Shown here: one piece after another, positions 1 through 11,337 of the stretch | Position numbering within the stretch: the stretch's first letter is position 1 | Layout of the letters: every line of letters begins with the position of its first letter | Program-made: the position numbers and the translations under genes | Notes under the pieces: model-generated | What the model was told of the DNA's origin: nothing | Databases searched by the model: none | What the model saw: only the letters and a program-made list of their open reading frames with translations | Source: Aromatoleum evansii | GTDB taxonomy: Bacteria; Pseudomonadota; Gammaproteobacteria; Burkholderiales; Rhodocyclaceae | Length of the DNA stretch: 64,000 nt | Direction of reading: 5' to 3' | NCBI RefSeq assembly: GCF_012910805.1 | Contig: NZ_WTVK01000016.1 | Location: forward strand, 41,331-105,330

Positions 1-156
1 CCAGATGGTGCGGAAGAGGTCGATGAAGCTGGGAACGTAGAGGAAGCACAGGCCCGCCAGCACGATGAGCCACGGCGCGAGCGGTTCCGCCTCCAGCCCG
101 CCCGGCGGTGCCGGCGCGAGTTGTTCCATGGTTGCGGCGCGCGCCGGCGGTGTCAT
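1..156 (-). CDS. xrtB: Exosortase B (XrtB/EpsH), N-terminal part only
   Basis: This is the start of a minus-strand gene that leaves the window at base 1, so only about 52 residues are visible. The start ATG at 156 lies 10 bases after the epsG stop and has a GAGG ribosome site 8 bases upstream; an in-frame ATG at 129 is the alternative. The visible protein has a short Pro/Ala-rich head, then a hydrophobic helix and the motif LYVPSFIDLFRTIW. That fits the first membrane segment of exosortases, the membrane transpeptidases that process PEP-CTERM proteins. The exosortase call rests mainly on its place directly after EpsD-E-F-G and on two PEP-CTERM genes upstream. The catalytic Cys/Arg/His residues lie outside the window. 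Confidence 0.72.
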   Translation of the reverse strand, partial: MTPPARAATMEQLAPAPPGGLEAEPLAPWLIVLAGLCFLYVPSFIDLFRTIW

Positions 157-166
157 CGGCGTGCCC

Positions 167-1039
167 TCAGCCCGCGTCGTTGAGGACGCTGCCGACCACC
201 GTGATGCCGGCCTGGTGGAACTCGCCCGCGAGCTTGCGCAGTGCGGCCGTTCGCGTGAGGTGCGGGCGCGCGACGAGCAGCGTGCCGCCCACACGTGCGC
301 CGACGGTGAAGGTGTCCGCGCTGCTGCTGGCGGCAGGGGTGTCGATGAGGATGACGTCGTAGTCCTCGGCGTATTGCTTGAGGAGCGCCGCGAAGGCCGG
401 GCGGGAGATCAGTTCCTGCGGGTTGGGCGGCGTGGCGCCGGCGGGCAGCACAGACAGATCGACGAGTGCCGACACGCGACGTACGATCTCCGCATCGCCA
501 CGGCCGGAGAGCGCCGCCGAGAGGCCCATGCGGTTATCGACGCCGAAGAGCACGTGCTGGCGCGGGTTGCGCATGTTGGCGTCAATGATGAGGGTGCGCT
601 CTCCGAGCTGGGAGAACACCACGCCAAGATTGGCGACGACCCACGAACGCCCTTCCCCGCGTGCGGGGCTCGCCACCGCGAGGCAGCGCCGACCGGCTTC
701 GGGATCGAACCAGCGCAGCATGAGCTGGCTGCGCAGCGCACGCAGCGCCTCGACCTGCGGATCGAAGGGATCGTAGGCGGCGACGACCTCTTCGGCTACG
801 CCACTTTCGCCGCGCTGCAGGTACGGGTAGTCGAACTGCCGCGAGAGCGCGTACTGTATGTCACCCTCATTGACGAGGCCGAGCTGGCGCGCGGCGTCGC
901 CGAAACGCAGGCCGCCTTCGCGTTGCAGGCGCAGGATCTTCTCGGCGTCTTCGGGTTTCAGGCGGCCGGCGTCGATGAGAATGGCGCCGATGGAGCGTTC
1001 GCCGTGGGCGAGTTCCTTGGTGCTGATGGGGGCGTTCAT
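167..1039 (-). CDS. epsG: EpsG, chain-length-associated BY-kinase-like ATPase
   Basis: A 290-residue cytoplasmic P-loop protein of the EpsG type, partner of the EpsF chain-length protein in exopolysaccharide export. Residues about 15-70 resemble the MshEN/GspE N-terminal fold (GAILIDAGRL...RFGDAARQLGLV). The C-terminal half is the BY-kinase fold: a Walker A-like ARGEGRSW, then ERTLIIDANMRNPRQ (Walker A'), and VILIDTPAA (Walker B). Walker A carries Arg where classical BY-kinases have Lys, and the C-terminus lacks a tyrosine cluster. The Arg form is, as I recall, common in EpsG relatives. The start at 1039 (MNAPISTK) lies 11 bases after the epsF stop; a longer reading from 1096 would overlap epsF. 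Confidence 0.88.
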   Translation of the reverse strand: MNAPISTKELAHGERSIGAILIDAGRLKPEDAEKILRLQREGGLRFGDAARQLGLVNEGDIQYALSRQFDYPYLQRGESGVAEEVVAAYDPFDPQVEALRALRSQLMLRWFDPEAGRRCLAVASPARGEGRSWVVANLGVVFSQLGERTLIIDANMRNPRQHVLFGVDNRMGLSAALSGRGDAEIVRRVSALVDLSVLPAGATPPNPQELISRPAFAALLKQYAEDYDVILIDTPAASSSADTFTVGARVGGTLLVARPHLTRTAALRKLAGEFHQAGITVVGSVLNDAG

Positions 1040-1050
1040 GGACGGAGATC

Positions 1051-2394
1051 TCAGGCGCGGGAGGGGATGATGCCCAGCAGCGGCGCGGCGGAGCATTGTT
1101 CGATGTCTTCGACGCCGCGTACGCGCTGGTCGACGAGTTCGAGCAGCAGCGCCGAGCCGAGGCCGAGCAATGTGCCAAGGAAGACGGCGAGAGCAAGGTT
1201 GAGTGCTGTGCGCGGGCTGGAGTGCTGCAGGGGCGACGTCGCCGGGGCGAGCACGGCGATGTTGGTCTGCTGGGTGCGGCTCTCCAGGCTGGTCTGCGTC
1301 AGGCGCTGGGCGACGAGGTCGTATGCGCGCTGCGCGGATTCGACGTCGCGCTGGAGAACGGCGATCTGGTCACGCCGTTCGCGCAGTTGCAGTACGCGTT
1401 TCTTTTGGGCATCGAGCGCTGCGCGCAGATCGGCTTCGCGCGCGAGGTTGGAGCGGGTGGCACTGCCGATCGAGCTGGCGATGCGTTGCGTTTCGGCGCC
1501 GATCCTCTCCCGCAGGGAGCGGATTTCGGCCTCGATGCGGGTGTAGTCGGGGTGGTTCTTGCCGACGCGCGAGGCGAGTTGCTCACGCGTGGCTTCCTGG
1601 CGCGCGAGTTCGGCTTTCAGGCCCTGGATGAGCCCGCTTTGTAGGACTTCCGGCATGGTGTCGGCCGCACCGGCCTGCCCCTGGCGGGAGCGCGTTTCCA
1701 TGCGCTGACCCTCGGCTGCGACGAGCTGAGTGGAGAGTTCGGCCAGGCGGGTGGTTTCCACGTCGAGGCGACCGTCGCTCGGGACGATGCCGTGCTGGAG
1801 CTGGTAGTCGGAAAGACGTTTCTGGGCCGCTTCGACCTTCTCGCGCAGGGGCACGCTTTGTTCGTCGAACCAGCGTGCGTACTGGCGAGCCGGTTCGACC
1901 TTGAGTTCGAGGTTCACTTCGATGTAGGCCTGCGCAAAGGCGTTGGCGACCGCTGCGGCGAACTGGGGGTCGGAGCCCGTGAAGGCGATGGTGATGACAT
2001 TGCTCTCGCGTGAGGGCTTGACGCCGAGCTTCTTTTGCAGCGCCTCGGCCAGCCAGACGCGCAACTCGCCGTTTCCGTCAGCTTCGGCCTGCCATTGCTC
2101 GCGCACGGCGGGCACTTCATCGAGCTTGAGCATCGCAACGACACGCTCGGCGACCCGGTTGGAATTGATGATGTCGACCTGGGTGGCCATATAGCCCGCC
2201 ATCATCTGCGGGGGCAGGATGGCGCCGGCAATAGGGTCGGCCGACTTGGCATCGATGACCAGGACTGTCTCGGCGGTGTATTGGCGCGGAAGCAGCACGC
2301 TGACCAGCAGCGTGGTTGCGACCACCGTGCCAAGCACGCAGGCCACGACCAGCCAGCGGGCGCGCAGGATGAGGAGAAACTGGTGGAAGGTCAT
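1051..2394 (-). CDS. epsF: EpsF, polysaccharide chain-length determinant (Wzz type)
   Basis: A 447-residue inner-membrane co-polymerase of the EpsF family, which sets chain length and couples polymerisation to export. It has a transmembrane helix at about residues 15-35, then a periplasmic Wzz-like region (RQYTAETVLVIDAKSADPIAG), and long Glu/Arg/Gln-rich coiled coils at about 180-350. A second transmembrane helix lies near the C-terminus (LALAVFLGTLLGLGSALLLE), ending in a short cytoplasmic tail, LGIIPSRA. It lacks a fused kinase domain; the ATPase is the separate downstream EpsG. It sits 63 bases after epsE on the same strand, consistent with one eps operon. Confidence 0.9.
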   Translation of the reverse strand: MTFHQFLLILRARWLVVACVLGTVVATTLLVSVLLPRQYTAETVLVIDAKSADPIAGAILPPQMMAGYMATQVDIINSNRVAERVVAMLKLDEVPAVREQWQAEADGNGELRVWLAEALQKKLGVKPSRESNVITIAFTGSDPQFAAAVANAFAQAYIEVNLELKVEPARQYARWFDEQSVPLREKVEAAQKRLSDYQLQHGIVPSDGRLDVETTRLAELSTQLVAAEGQRMETRSRQGQAGAADTMPEVLQSGLIQGLKAELARQEATREQLASRVGKNHPDYTRIEAEIRSLRERIGAETQRIASSIGSATRSNLAREADLRAALDAQKKRVLQLRERRDQIAVLQRDVESAQRAYDLVAQRLTQTSLESRTQQTNIAVLAPATSPLQHSSPRTALNLALAVFLGTLLGLGSALLLELVDQRVRGVEDIEQCSAAPLLGIIPSRA

Positions 2395-2457
2395 TACGGC
2401 GCGTTCCGGAAATTGCGGGGGTGATACAAACGGGGTCAGGGGAGCGACGATGTCCCG

Positions 2458-3294
2458 TCAGAAAAGGCTTTCGCGCACAAAAATCACGTCGTCGGCGCGA
2501 AGGAGATCTTCCAGTGCCGGCTCGATGACGGACAGCCGTCCTTCGGTGTCGCGCCGTTGAATCTGGAGGCCGCGAACGGTGCCGCGCTGATTGATGCCGC
2601 CGCCGGTGGCGAGCGCCTGCATGACACTCATGTTCCGCTCCAGCCGGAATGCTCCGGGACGCTGCACTTCGCCGTAGATGTAGAACGTGGGCGCACGATG
2701 CACATAGAGGATGTCGCCGCCGGCCAACGGGATATCGTTCTCGGTGCCCTTCAGGAACAGCGCGGGAATATCGATTTCGCGACGTATCGACTTGCCGTCG
2801 CGTAGGCCGATGAGCACAACGGTGTCCGCGCCGTTGGGGGCGATCCCACCGGCGCTTGCGAGCATGTCGGAGAGGCGCAGGTTGGAGGTTTCCAACGGAT
2901 AGCGGCCGGGGCGCCCGACGAGGCCGATTACGGAGACCTGGTTGCCGCGCATCTGGACGGGCAGGATGCTGACCTGGGGTTGCAGTACGAAGCCCCCATC
3001 GCGCAGGAGGCGTTCGATGAGCCGTTCGGCAGTGCCCGCGGTCTGGCTGCCGACGGGGACACCGCCGAGCAGCGGGAAAGTAATTTGTCCGCCTTCCGAA
3101 ATTCGCGCTTCGGTCGTGAGATCCGGATTCTGATAGACGGTGATGCGGACCACATCCCCCGGCCCCAGAACATAATCCGCCGTCCCCGGGCGGCTGATGT
3201 CGGCAACATCGGCCCGCGCCGGCGAAACAATGCCGAACGCGAACAGCAGCGACAGGATGATCAGGAGAATGGCTGTAAAGGAACGGTGGCTCAT
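2458..3294 (-). CDS. epsE: EpsE, outer-membrane polysaccharide export protein (Wza type)
   Basis: A 278-residue exported protein of the Wza/EpsE family, expected to form the outer-membrane portal for the exopolysaccharide. The start MSHRSFTAILLIILSLLFAF gives a good signal peptide ending near SPARA. The mature part begins with the Poly_export signature YVLGPGDVVRITVYQNPDL, followed by two SLBB-like domains (about 110-190 and 195-275). A GTG at 3354 overlapping the epsD stop would add 20 residues before the signal sequence; I prefer the ATG at 3294. Unlike E. coli Wza it shows no lipobox cysteine at the cleavage site. Confidence 0.88.
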   Translation of the reverse strand: MSHRSFTAILLIILSLLFAFGIVSPARADVADISRPGTADYVLGPGDVVRITVYQNPDLTTEARISEGGQITFPLLGGVPVGSQTAGTAERLIERLLRDGGFVLQPQVSILPVQMRGNQVSVIGLVGRPGRYPLETSNLRLSDMLASAGGIAPNGADTVVLIGLRDGKSIRREIDIPALFLKGTENDIPLAGGDILYVHRAPTFYIYGEVQRPGAFRLERNMSVMQALATGGGINQRGTVRGLQIQRRDTEGRLSVIEPALEDLLRADDVIFVRESLF

Positions 3295-3350
3295 GCGTTT
3301 GCGGATATTCCGGTTCAGTGTGGCAGGGAAAGCGTATGTGGCGTGCTGGA

Positions 3351-4283
3351 TCACTTCAGGCCGCCGGCCCCTTTGTCGAGCGTGGCCTGGCTGAGGGCGG
3401 CGCCCGATGCAATCGCGGGCCCAGCCACGGCCGTTGCGCCATTGGCTAGCGGGGAGGCGAAATCGCCTACGTACTGGATGCTGGTGCGGTCCCGCAGACG
3501 ACCGAGTTCCTCCCGCGCAAGCGCCTGCTTTTTGAGATTGGTGAGGTAACGCTCGATGAACGGCGCAGCACCAACCGCGTCGATCGGCTGTTCGCGGGAG
3601 GCGGCGATCTGGATGACTGCCACGACGCCGGCTGAGGCCAGCAGCCCGATCTCACCGTCTTTCATCTTTGCCAGCTGCTTGACCAGATCGAGCGGCAGTT
3701 CCTCGGCCGGTTTGAGTGCGGAGTCGGCCTTGAAGCTCAGATTCTCGCGCCGAAGCCAGGCAACGATATCGTCCAGGCTCGCCGCCTTGTCGGCCGCGGC
3801 GCGCAGGTCCGCTTCGCGTCCGGCGGGCACTGCGACACGCAACTCGCGCAGCGCATAGATGCGACGTTTGCTGAATAGCTCCGGATTGTCCCGATAGAAG
3901 GCTTCGACCTCGCTGGTCTGCGGTTCGGCGACCTGTGCAGCGATGCGCTCGACGTAGGCGCGCGCAACGACTTCGCGCCGCGCGGCATCGAGTGCGGCCA
4001 TCACCGTGGGATCACGATCGATTTTCTGCTCTTCGGCTTGAGCGACGAGCAGTTCCTGATCTATGAGCCGTTCGAGGATCGCGCCGCTGGCTTGCTTCAC
4101 TTGCTCGCCAGCTATCCCCCCGAGCCGTGCGAGCTCCGCGTTGACCTGATGCACGGTGATTTCATACGAACCGACCCGGGCAGCGACCTGTGACGCGATC
4201 GGAGTGTCGGACTTGGCGCCGCAGCCTGCCAGAGCGAGGGCGAGTAGCGGCATGCCAAGCGATGTACGAAATTGTTTCATCAT
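3351..4283 (-). CDS. epsD: EpsD-family peptidyl-prolyl isomerase lipoprotein
   Basis: A 310-residue lipoprotein related to SurA/PrsA-type chaperones and named EpsD in exopolysaccharide loci with exosortase B. A short signal peptide ends in LALAGC, so Cys21 is the likely lipidated residue. Residues about 30-120 form a SurA-N-like helical region (GSYEITVHQVNAELARLGG), followed by a parvulin-like segment (about 140-235, RRIYALRELRVAVPAGRE). It probably assists folding of EPS secretion components in the periplasm. Two adjacent ATGs (4283, 4280) are possible starts. It is the first of the tightly spaced epsD-E-F-G-xrtB set. Confidence 0.85.
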   Translation of the reverse strand: MMKQFRTSLGMPLLALALAGCGAKSDTPIASQVAARVGSYEITVHQVNAELARLGGIAGEQVKQASGAILERLIDQELLVAQAEEQKIDRDPTVMAALDAARREVVARAYVERIAAQVAEPQTSEVEAFYRDNPELFSKRRIYALRELRVAVPAGREADLRAAADKAASLDDIVAWLRRENLSFKADSALKPAEELPLDLVKQLAKMKDGEIGLLASAGVVAVIQIAASREQPIDAVGAAPFIERYLTNLKKQALAREELGRLRDRTSIQYVGDFASPLANGATAVAGPAIASGAALSQATLDKGAGGLK

Positions 4284-4462
4284 GAAAAATCCATCCTGCA
4301 GGACTACAAGTCAAATCTACAATGCCAATGTGTTACTTGCATGGCCGGCAGCAGCACGTCTTTGCGATGCATCCGACTCTCTCCACAAACAGCAAGACAC
4401 GCCTGCAACCCGAGACCGGGGGCAGGCGCCGAGGAACATCGCAGGGGTGCGTTCGGGGTCGC

Positions 4463-4810
4463 CTAGCGGCGCAGGCGTCGCCGCGCAACCACGCCGACCA
4501 TGCCAAGGCCGACTAGAAGCATCAGTGCGGCATCGGGTTCGGGGACGCTAGGTACGAACTGAGGGTTTCCGCCGGCCGCTATCGCGACGAACTGTCCGCC
4601 ACTCGCGAGCGCGAGCTCGCTCACAAGACCGCCTACTCCGCGGGCTTCCACATCGCCAGCACGAAAGGTGGAAACGATGCCTCCGCCATTTTGATTCAGG
4701 ACGGCATTGAACGATGTGCCCGCATCACTGGGATTTCCGCTCTGCCCCGCCAGGGCCGCTCCGGCCATACAAATTCCGACGAGACCTGTTCCCAGGAATT
4801 TCAACTTCAT
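4463..4810 (-). CDS. Small PEP-CTERM exosortase substrate (115 aa)
   Basis: A very small secreted protein. Residues 1-21 form a signal peptide (MKLKFLGTGLVGICMAGAALA). The mature part is only about 70 residues, rich in Gly/Ser/Asn/Ala, with no recognisable fold. The C-terminus is a complete PEP-CTERM tripartite signal: VPEPDAALM, a hydrophobic helix and RRRLRR. It should therefore be a substrate of the exosortase encoded at the left edge, processed at the inner membrane and moved to the cell surface or matrix. Its sorting tail is nearly identical to that of the next gene, suggesting a recent common origin. Function unknown. Confidence 0.85.
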   Translation of the reverse strand: MKLKFLGTGLVGICMAGAALAGQSGNPSDAGTSFNAVLNQNGGGIVSTFRAGDVEARGVGGLVSELALASGGQFVAIAAGGNPQFVPSVPEPDAALMLLVGLGMVGVVARRRLRR

Positions 4811-4867
4811 TCATGCCCCCCATTCTGATCACGTACATCCGAGAGATGCAACAAGCCCCCACGTCGC

Positions 4868-4903
4868 TATCCGGACAGCACCGTAAAGGATGCCGTCCGG
4901 ATA
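4868..4903. repeat. 13-bp inverted repeat between the two PEP-CTERM genes
   Basis: Arms 4868-4880 and 4891-4903 (TATCCGGACAGCA / TGCCGTCCGGATA) pair at 12 of 13 positions around a 10-base spacer. The repeat lies 58 bases upstream of the small PEP-CTERM gene and downstream of the other one. No T-run follows on either strand, so an operator or 5' leader hairpin is as likely as a terminator. Confidence 0.6.
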
Positions 4904-5049
4904 ACATGATTTTACATATTTGTTAGGCGTATGTATTTACGCTACGCAACTTTCATGCTTTGAAATGACATAGATCAAACGCGCGAGTTTCGACGCAGCT
5001 GGGACGAAGCGGACTACGCCCTGTCCGACCCTGACCTTGCGGAACATGA

Positions 5050-5733
5050 TCAGCGGGATGCGGCACGGCGACGTGCCGCCATCCCTACCATGCCAAGGCC
5101 CGTCAGAAGCATGAGATAGGCTTCCGGTTCAGGTACCGGCGGGACTTGCGCGACGCCGAATGTGATCTGTGCCGTGTCGAGACTGGCCTTCACGAACGAG
5201 GAGCCCGCCGCGTTGGCGAACAGGGTTGAGTCCAGGGTGATGTCAAGGAGACTGCTCGACAGGCCCGCGGCAGTGAATCCGTCGCCGCTGGAGCGCCAGG
5301 ATCCGGCCGAAAGAAACGGCGATCCGGCAAAGCTCCCTGCCCCGCCAAGGGTTGTGAGGCCTCCGTTGTCGAGCGCGGCAACGTTCAACACCGATGCGAT
5401 GCCAAAGGATGCGTCGGAACCAGCGATGGTGTAGCTGCCGCCTTCGAAAAGGCTTACCGAGTCGAGCCGGTAGCCGTCAGCGGCGACGACCTGAAAATCC
5501 AGGACAGCGTCAAGCAAGGCTGGCCGGCCTCCGCCCGATCCAACGGAGAACCCCGAAGGGCTGAAGGACAACAGGTTGCCGATAAGAGTCGGCGTGCCGA
5601 AGAGCGAGTTGAGTGTGTCGTCGTACGAAACAGAAAAGCCGTTTCCGACGAGACTGACTGTGGCTGCGCCGGCGCTGGCTGATACAACGGCTCCCGCGAT
5701 GGCCGCGGCGAGCAGTTTGAGTTTCAATGTCAT
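5050..5733 (-). CDS. PEP-CTERM sorting-domain protein
   Basis: A 227-residue exported exosortase substrate. The start MTLKLKLLAAAIAGAVVSAS gives a clean signal peptide; upstream in-frame starts add 40 residues of unlikely sequence. The mature region is Gly/Ser/Leu-rich and predicted beta-rich (VSLVGNGFSVSYDDTLNSLFG..., SVSLFEGGSYTIAGSD), like many PEP-CTERM surface proteins. The C-terminal sorting signal is VPEPEAYLM, a hydrophobic helix and RRRAASR. It has no cysteines or recognised catalytic motif. It lies inside the EPS/exosortase locus, so a matrix or surface role is likely, but the specific function is unknown. Confidence 0.85.
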   Translation of the reverse strand: MTLKLKLLAAAIAGAVVSASAGAATVSLVGNGFSVSYDDTLNSLFGTPTLIGNLLSFSPSGFSVGSGGGRPALLDAVLDFQVVAADGYRLDSVSLFEGGSYTIAGSDASFGIASVLNVAALDNGGLTTLGGAGSFAGSPFLSAGSWRSSGDGFTAAGLSSSLLDITLDSTLFANAAGSSFVKASLDTAQITFGVAQVPPVPEPEAYLMLLTGLGMVGMAARRRAASR

Positions 5734-5922
5734 GCAGAGTGCCTCGATGAGCGTGAATTGATCGTGGTGAAGCCCCATCCATGGGAAGACGGTGCTAGCG
5801 GCGCTCGCACCGGCGGGCACTGATTGAGCCCGCTTGTTGCGACCGTTCCGCACGCTTCAGCATCCCATTCGGCATTTTTGCATATTGCATACAAACGGCC
5901 ATCTGGCATAAGTGATAGGTTT

Positions 5923-7206
5923 TCAGAATGCGAGCTTCGCCGACATGAATAGACTGGCAGCACGGTATCCGGGATACGCATCGGATGACGAACGACGTTC
6001 GTTGCGCGCCCCCAGCTGGAGCGAGAGGTTCCTGGCCGGCGACCATTCCAGTGCGAGGGCGCGTGCCTGCGTGCGGTCATCGCGATCCGGCGCGACAATA
6101 CCGAAGGGATCACCGCCGTAATCGCGCTTGAGCCATTCGAGCCGCCCACGCAGACGTAGCTTGTTACCGATCTGCCATACGGGGTCGACCGATACCGCAC
6201 GCGTGATGACGAAGTTGTCGGCCACATCCTCGCGTGCGCCCATCTCGCGGCGCGCGGTCATGCCCAGCGCGAGCTTTCCCGTCGGGTTCCAGTCGAAAGT
6301 GACGCGACCGGTCAAGCCGTTGAAGTCCTTGTCGCCCGCATGAGGGTATTGGCGCGCGGTGTAGCCGACTTGACCGCTCACCCGACTATGGCCGGTCACG
6401 CCCCAGTCGGCGCGCAGGAGCAGGTCGCGCTGCGTGTAGCCTGTGACCGTTGTGAGTGTTTCATTGCGTTCGGGATAGCGGCCCTCCGCATCGCGGCCTA
6501 CCAGCGCCAGCGTGCTACCGGCCAAGGATCGATACTGCACGAGGGCTTCGACGGCATCTTCGATGTACTCGGATCCGGCGGATTCCCGGTCGTCGAATCG
6601 GCTGTCCATCCGAGCCCACCCGGCTCCGAACGACCACTGTGGATGCATCAGGTAGCGCGCATCGGCGCGGTACTGGCGGAAGGTGTTGATGCTACGTACG
6701 GTGCCGATGCGATCGGAGAAGCTGCGCAAGCGTTCGTCCTGCCGGGCGGAAATTGTGCCGCTCCACTGGTTGCCGAGAATCCACTGCCAGGCGGCGCCGA
6801 AATTGTGTGCAGTGAAATCGAGGTGGTCGAACTCGAGATAGTCGCTCCGGGTCAGGGCAAAGTCTGCTGTCAGCCGTTGCCGGCTGTAGGTGCGACCCAG
6901 CTGTGCCGCGAGTGTGGTGACGCTGAGCCGGTCGTCCCGTGGACGACGCGATCCTTCGATCTCCGGGCGCGCACCATCAGCCACGCGGAAGAGGTTGTCC
7001 TCCCAGACGAGATCCTGGCTGACGGAGATCGTTAGCGGGTCATTTTCAGACGCAGCAACGGGAAGTGTTCCTGTTCCCGCGATCACCAGAAAGCTGAACA
7101 AAATCCTCGCATAAGCATTCGCTTGCGCCGATGCGTAAACATGCTGAAGACATGTTTGTGACGGTATGTTGCGACATGTACGTCTGCTACGCGATGTGTT
7201 ATGCAT
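5923..7206 (-). CDS. epsL: EpsL-like outer-membrane beta-barrel protein of the EPS locus
   Basis: A 427-residue protein resembling the EpsL family of exosortase-linked EPS loci. After the signal-like segment ARILFSFLVIAGTGTLPVAAS, it shows alternating amphipathic strands rich in Trp/Arg/Tyr (FGAAWQWILGNQWSGTISARQ, RVSGQVGYTARQYPHAG) and ends in Phe (AKLAF). These are signs of an outer-membrane barrel, perhaps a porin-like exporter. The N-terminus is doubtful: from ATG 7206 the signal helix starts only near residue 34. A non-ATG start or a sequence problem is possible. It is divergent from epsB. Confidence 0.75.
   Translation of the reverse strand: MHNTSRSRRTCRNIPSQTCLQHVYASAQANAYARILFSFLVIAGTGTLPVAASENDPLTISVSQDLVWEDNLFRVADGARPEIEGSRRPRDDRLSVTTLAAQLGRTYSRQRLTADFALTRSDYLEFDHLDFTAHNFGAAWQWILGNQWSGTISARQDERLRSFSDRIGTVRSINTFRQYRADARYLMHPQWSFGAGWARMDSRFDDRESAGSEYIEDAVEALVQYRSLAGSTLALVGRDAEGRYPERNETLTTVTGYTQRDLLLRADWGVTGHSRVSGQVGYTARQYPHAGDKDFNGLTGRVTFDWNPTGKLALGMTARREMGAREDVADNFVITRAVSVDPVWQIGNKLRLRGRLEWLKRDYGGDPFGIVAPDRDDRTQARALALEWSPARNLSLQLGARNERRSSSDAYPGYRAASLFMSAKLAF
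7137..7157. promoter_or_regulatory. Inverted repeat between divergent epsL and epsB
   Basis: AAACATG (7137-7143) and CATGTTT (7151-7157) form perfect 7-bp arms around a 7-base spacer. They overlap the annotated 5' end of epsL, about 110 bases upstream of epsB. A regulator operator is possible; if epsL starts further downstream than annotated, the repeat would be intergenic. Confidence 0.35.
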
Positions 7207-7262
7207 GGTTTGTGAATGTCAATGCGGTATGCTTATCGAAAATTTTAGCCGCTCCTTTTATC

Positions 7263-8657
7263 ATGTTTGCATCAAGCTACAAACAGGGCACCTTCTGGCG
7301 GGGCAGTTTATCGGCTGCACGCGCCATCGAGTCCTTTCTCGATCCGGTTGCAGCAACAGCCCTGCTGTTTGCCGTCGCGACCGTGTGTGGAGAGCGATTC
7401 GGCCCCCCCTACGTGATCGTGGGACTTATTTCCTTCTCGCTGACCTTCCCAGGCGATTTCTGCCTTCGCGATACCACGCGGAGGATGGTCCGAAAAACCT
7501 TGACTTCATGGCTGTTGATCGCTGCCGTATTGTTGGCATTCGGCCACGCGAGCGGATACGTGCATTACTTCGCCGAGGAGGTCGTCTTTGTGTGGCTGGC
7601 CAGCCTCCCGCTGGCGTGGCTGGTGACTCGCTGCGCTGCACGCCTGTTGCTGTCGCAGATGATGTCGAGCGAGCTCCGCCAACGGCGCGCGGTGGTTGTC
7701 GGTTGCAACGAAACGGGCTTACGTCTGGCAGGGGAGCTTGCGCACGATCCGTTCAACGGAATTTCATTTGCGGGCTTCTTCGATGACCGGGGCCGCGAAC
7801 GCCTCGATGGAATCGGCGATAGCCCGCTGCTTGGCCGGATCGGTGAGCTGGCCCAGTTCGTGAAGCAGCATGCGGTAGACCATATCTACGTGGCACTGCC
7901 GATGGCGAGCCAGCCGCGCATCCTGCGGTTGCTGGATGACCTGAAGGACACCACAGCGTCCATCTACTTTGCGCCTGACATCTTCCTGACGGATCTGATC
8001 CAAGGGCGTGTCGATCACGTTGGCGGCATGCCGGTGGTGGCCGTATGCGAGACGCCTTTCACGGGATTCGACGGCTTCGCGAAGCGCGTGTCCGACATTT
8101 TCCTGTCACTACTGATCCTCGCGTTGATCGCTCCGGTGATGATAGCCGTCGCCATCGCGGTGAAACTGAGCTCGCCCGGGCCGATCATCTTCAGGCAACG
8201 GCGTTACGGACTCGATGGCAAGGAGATTGTCGTTTACAAGTTTCGCTCGATGACGAGCTGCGACGACGGCAGTGAGGTGAAGCAGGCCACGCGCGGTGAC
8301 CAGCGGATCACGCGCGTTGGCGCGATCCTTCGCAAGACGTCGCTCGATGAACTGCCGCAATTCATCAATGTGCTGCAGGGACGGATGAGCATCGTCGGGC
8401 CGCGGCCCCATGCAGTGGCGCACAACGAGACTTACCGCAAGCTGATCAAGGGCTACATGGTGCGGCACAAGGTGAAGCCCGGGATCACCGGGTGGGCGCA
8501 GGTGTGCGGCTACCGCGGCGAGACGGACACGATCGAAAAGATGGAAGGACGCATCGAGTACGATCTCGAGTACTTGCGCACCTGGTCGCTGTCGCTCGAC
8601 CTGTGGATCATCGTGAAGACGGTGCTGCTGGTGGTGCGTGACCGCAACGCGTATTGA
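7263..8657 (+). CDS. epsB: EpsB, undecaprenyl-phosphate sugar phosphotransferase
   Basis: A 464-residue inner-membrane polyisoprenyl-phosphate hexose-1-phosphate transferase (WcaJ/EpsB family). It starts the repeat unit by moving a sugar-1-phosphate from a nucleotide sugar to undecaprenyl phosphate. Several N-terminal membrane helices are followed by a Rossmann-like CoA-binding region (about 135-260, [19 protein letters not shown]). The C-terminal sugar-transferase domain carries the hallmarks [36 protein letters not shown] and [10 protein letters not shown]. The start MFASSYKQG is chosen because in-frame starts back to 7131 encode implausible Cys/Tyr/Met-rich sequence. It is divergent from the rest of the locus. 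Confidence 0.92.
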   Translation: MFASSYKQGTFWRGSLSAARAIESFLDPVAATALLFAVATVCGERFGPPYVIVGLISFSLTFPGDFCLRDTTRRMVRKTLTSWLLIAAVLLAFGHASGYVHYFAEEVVFVWLASLPLAWLVTRCAARLLLSQMMSSELRQRRAVVVGCNETGLRLAGELAHDPFNGISFAGFFDDRGRERLDGIGDSPLLGRIGELAQFVKQHAVDHIYVALPMASQPRILRLLDDLKDTTASIYFAPDIFLTDLIQGRVDHVGGMPVVAVCETPFTGFDGFAKRVSDIFLSLLILALIAPVMIAVAIAVKLSSPGPIIFRQRRYGLDGKEIVVYKFRSMTSCDDGSEVKQATRGDQRITRVGAILRKTSLDELPQFINVLQGRMSIVGPRPHAVAHNETYRKLIKGYMVRHKVKPGITGWAQVCGYRGETDTIEKMEGRIEYDLEYLRTWSLSLDLWIIVKTVLLVVRDRNAY

Positions 8658-8675
8658 GGCCGTGCGTTCGGGGTT

Positions 8676-8704
8676 GCTGCGGAAGGAGGCCCCCCTTCCG
8701 CAGC
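8676..8704. terminator. GC-rich hairpin between convergent epsB and clpB
   Basis: Perfect 11-bp arms 8676-8686 and 8694-8704 with a 7-base loop lie in the 64-base gap between the two stop codons. There is no T-run on either strand, so it is a weak or bidirectional terminator candidate at best. Confidence 0.5.
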
Positions 8705-8721
8705 GATGATGCAGAAGGGAG

Positions 8722-11301
<2,580 letters not shown>

Positions 11302-11337
11302 GTCGACCATCCTTTGTCCGATTGGGGTTGACCTGTG

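Noticed and set aside
65..1546. A 493-codon plus-strand frame across epsG and epsF.
   Set aside because: It crosses two real genes in antisense and has low-complexity, motif-free translation.
4960..4978. TTGA...ATCAA resembling an FNR/CRP site between the two PEP-CTERM genes.
   Set aside because: The half-sites are 10 bases apart, not the 4 of FNR or the TGTGA-N6-TCACA of CRP, so it does not fit either consensus.
7131..7262. An N-terminal extension of EpsB beginning at 7131.
   Set aside because: The added residues are Cys/Tyr/Met-rich and unlike any EpsB. The family's N-terminus fits MFASSYKQG at 7263.
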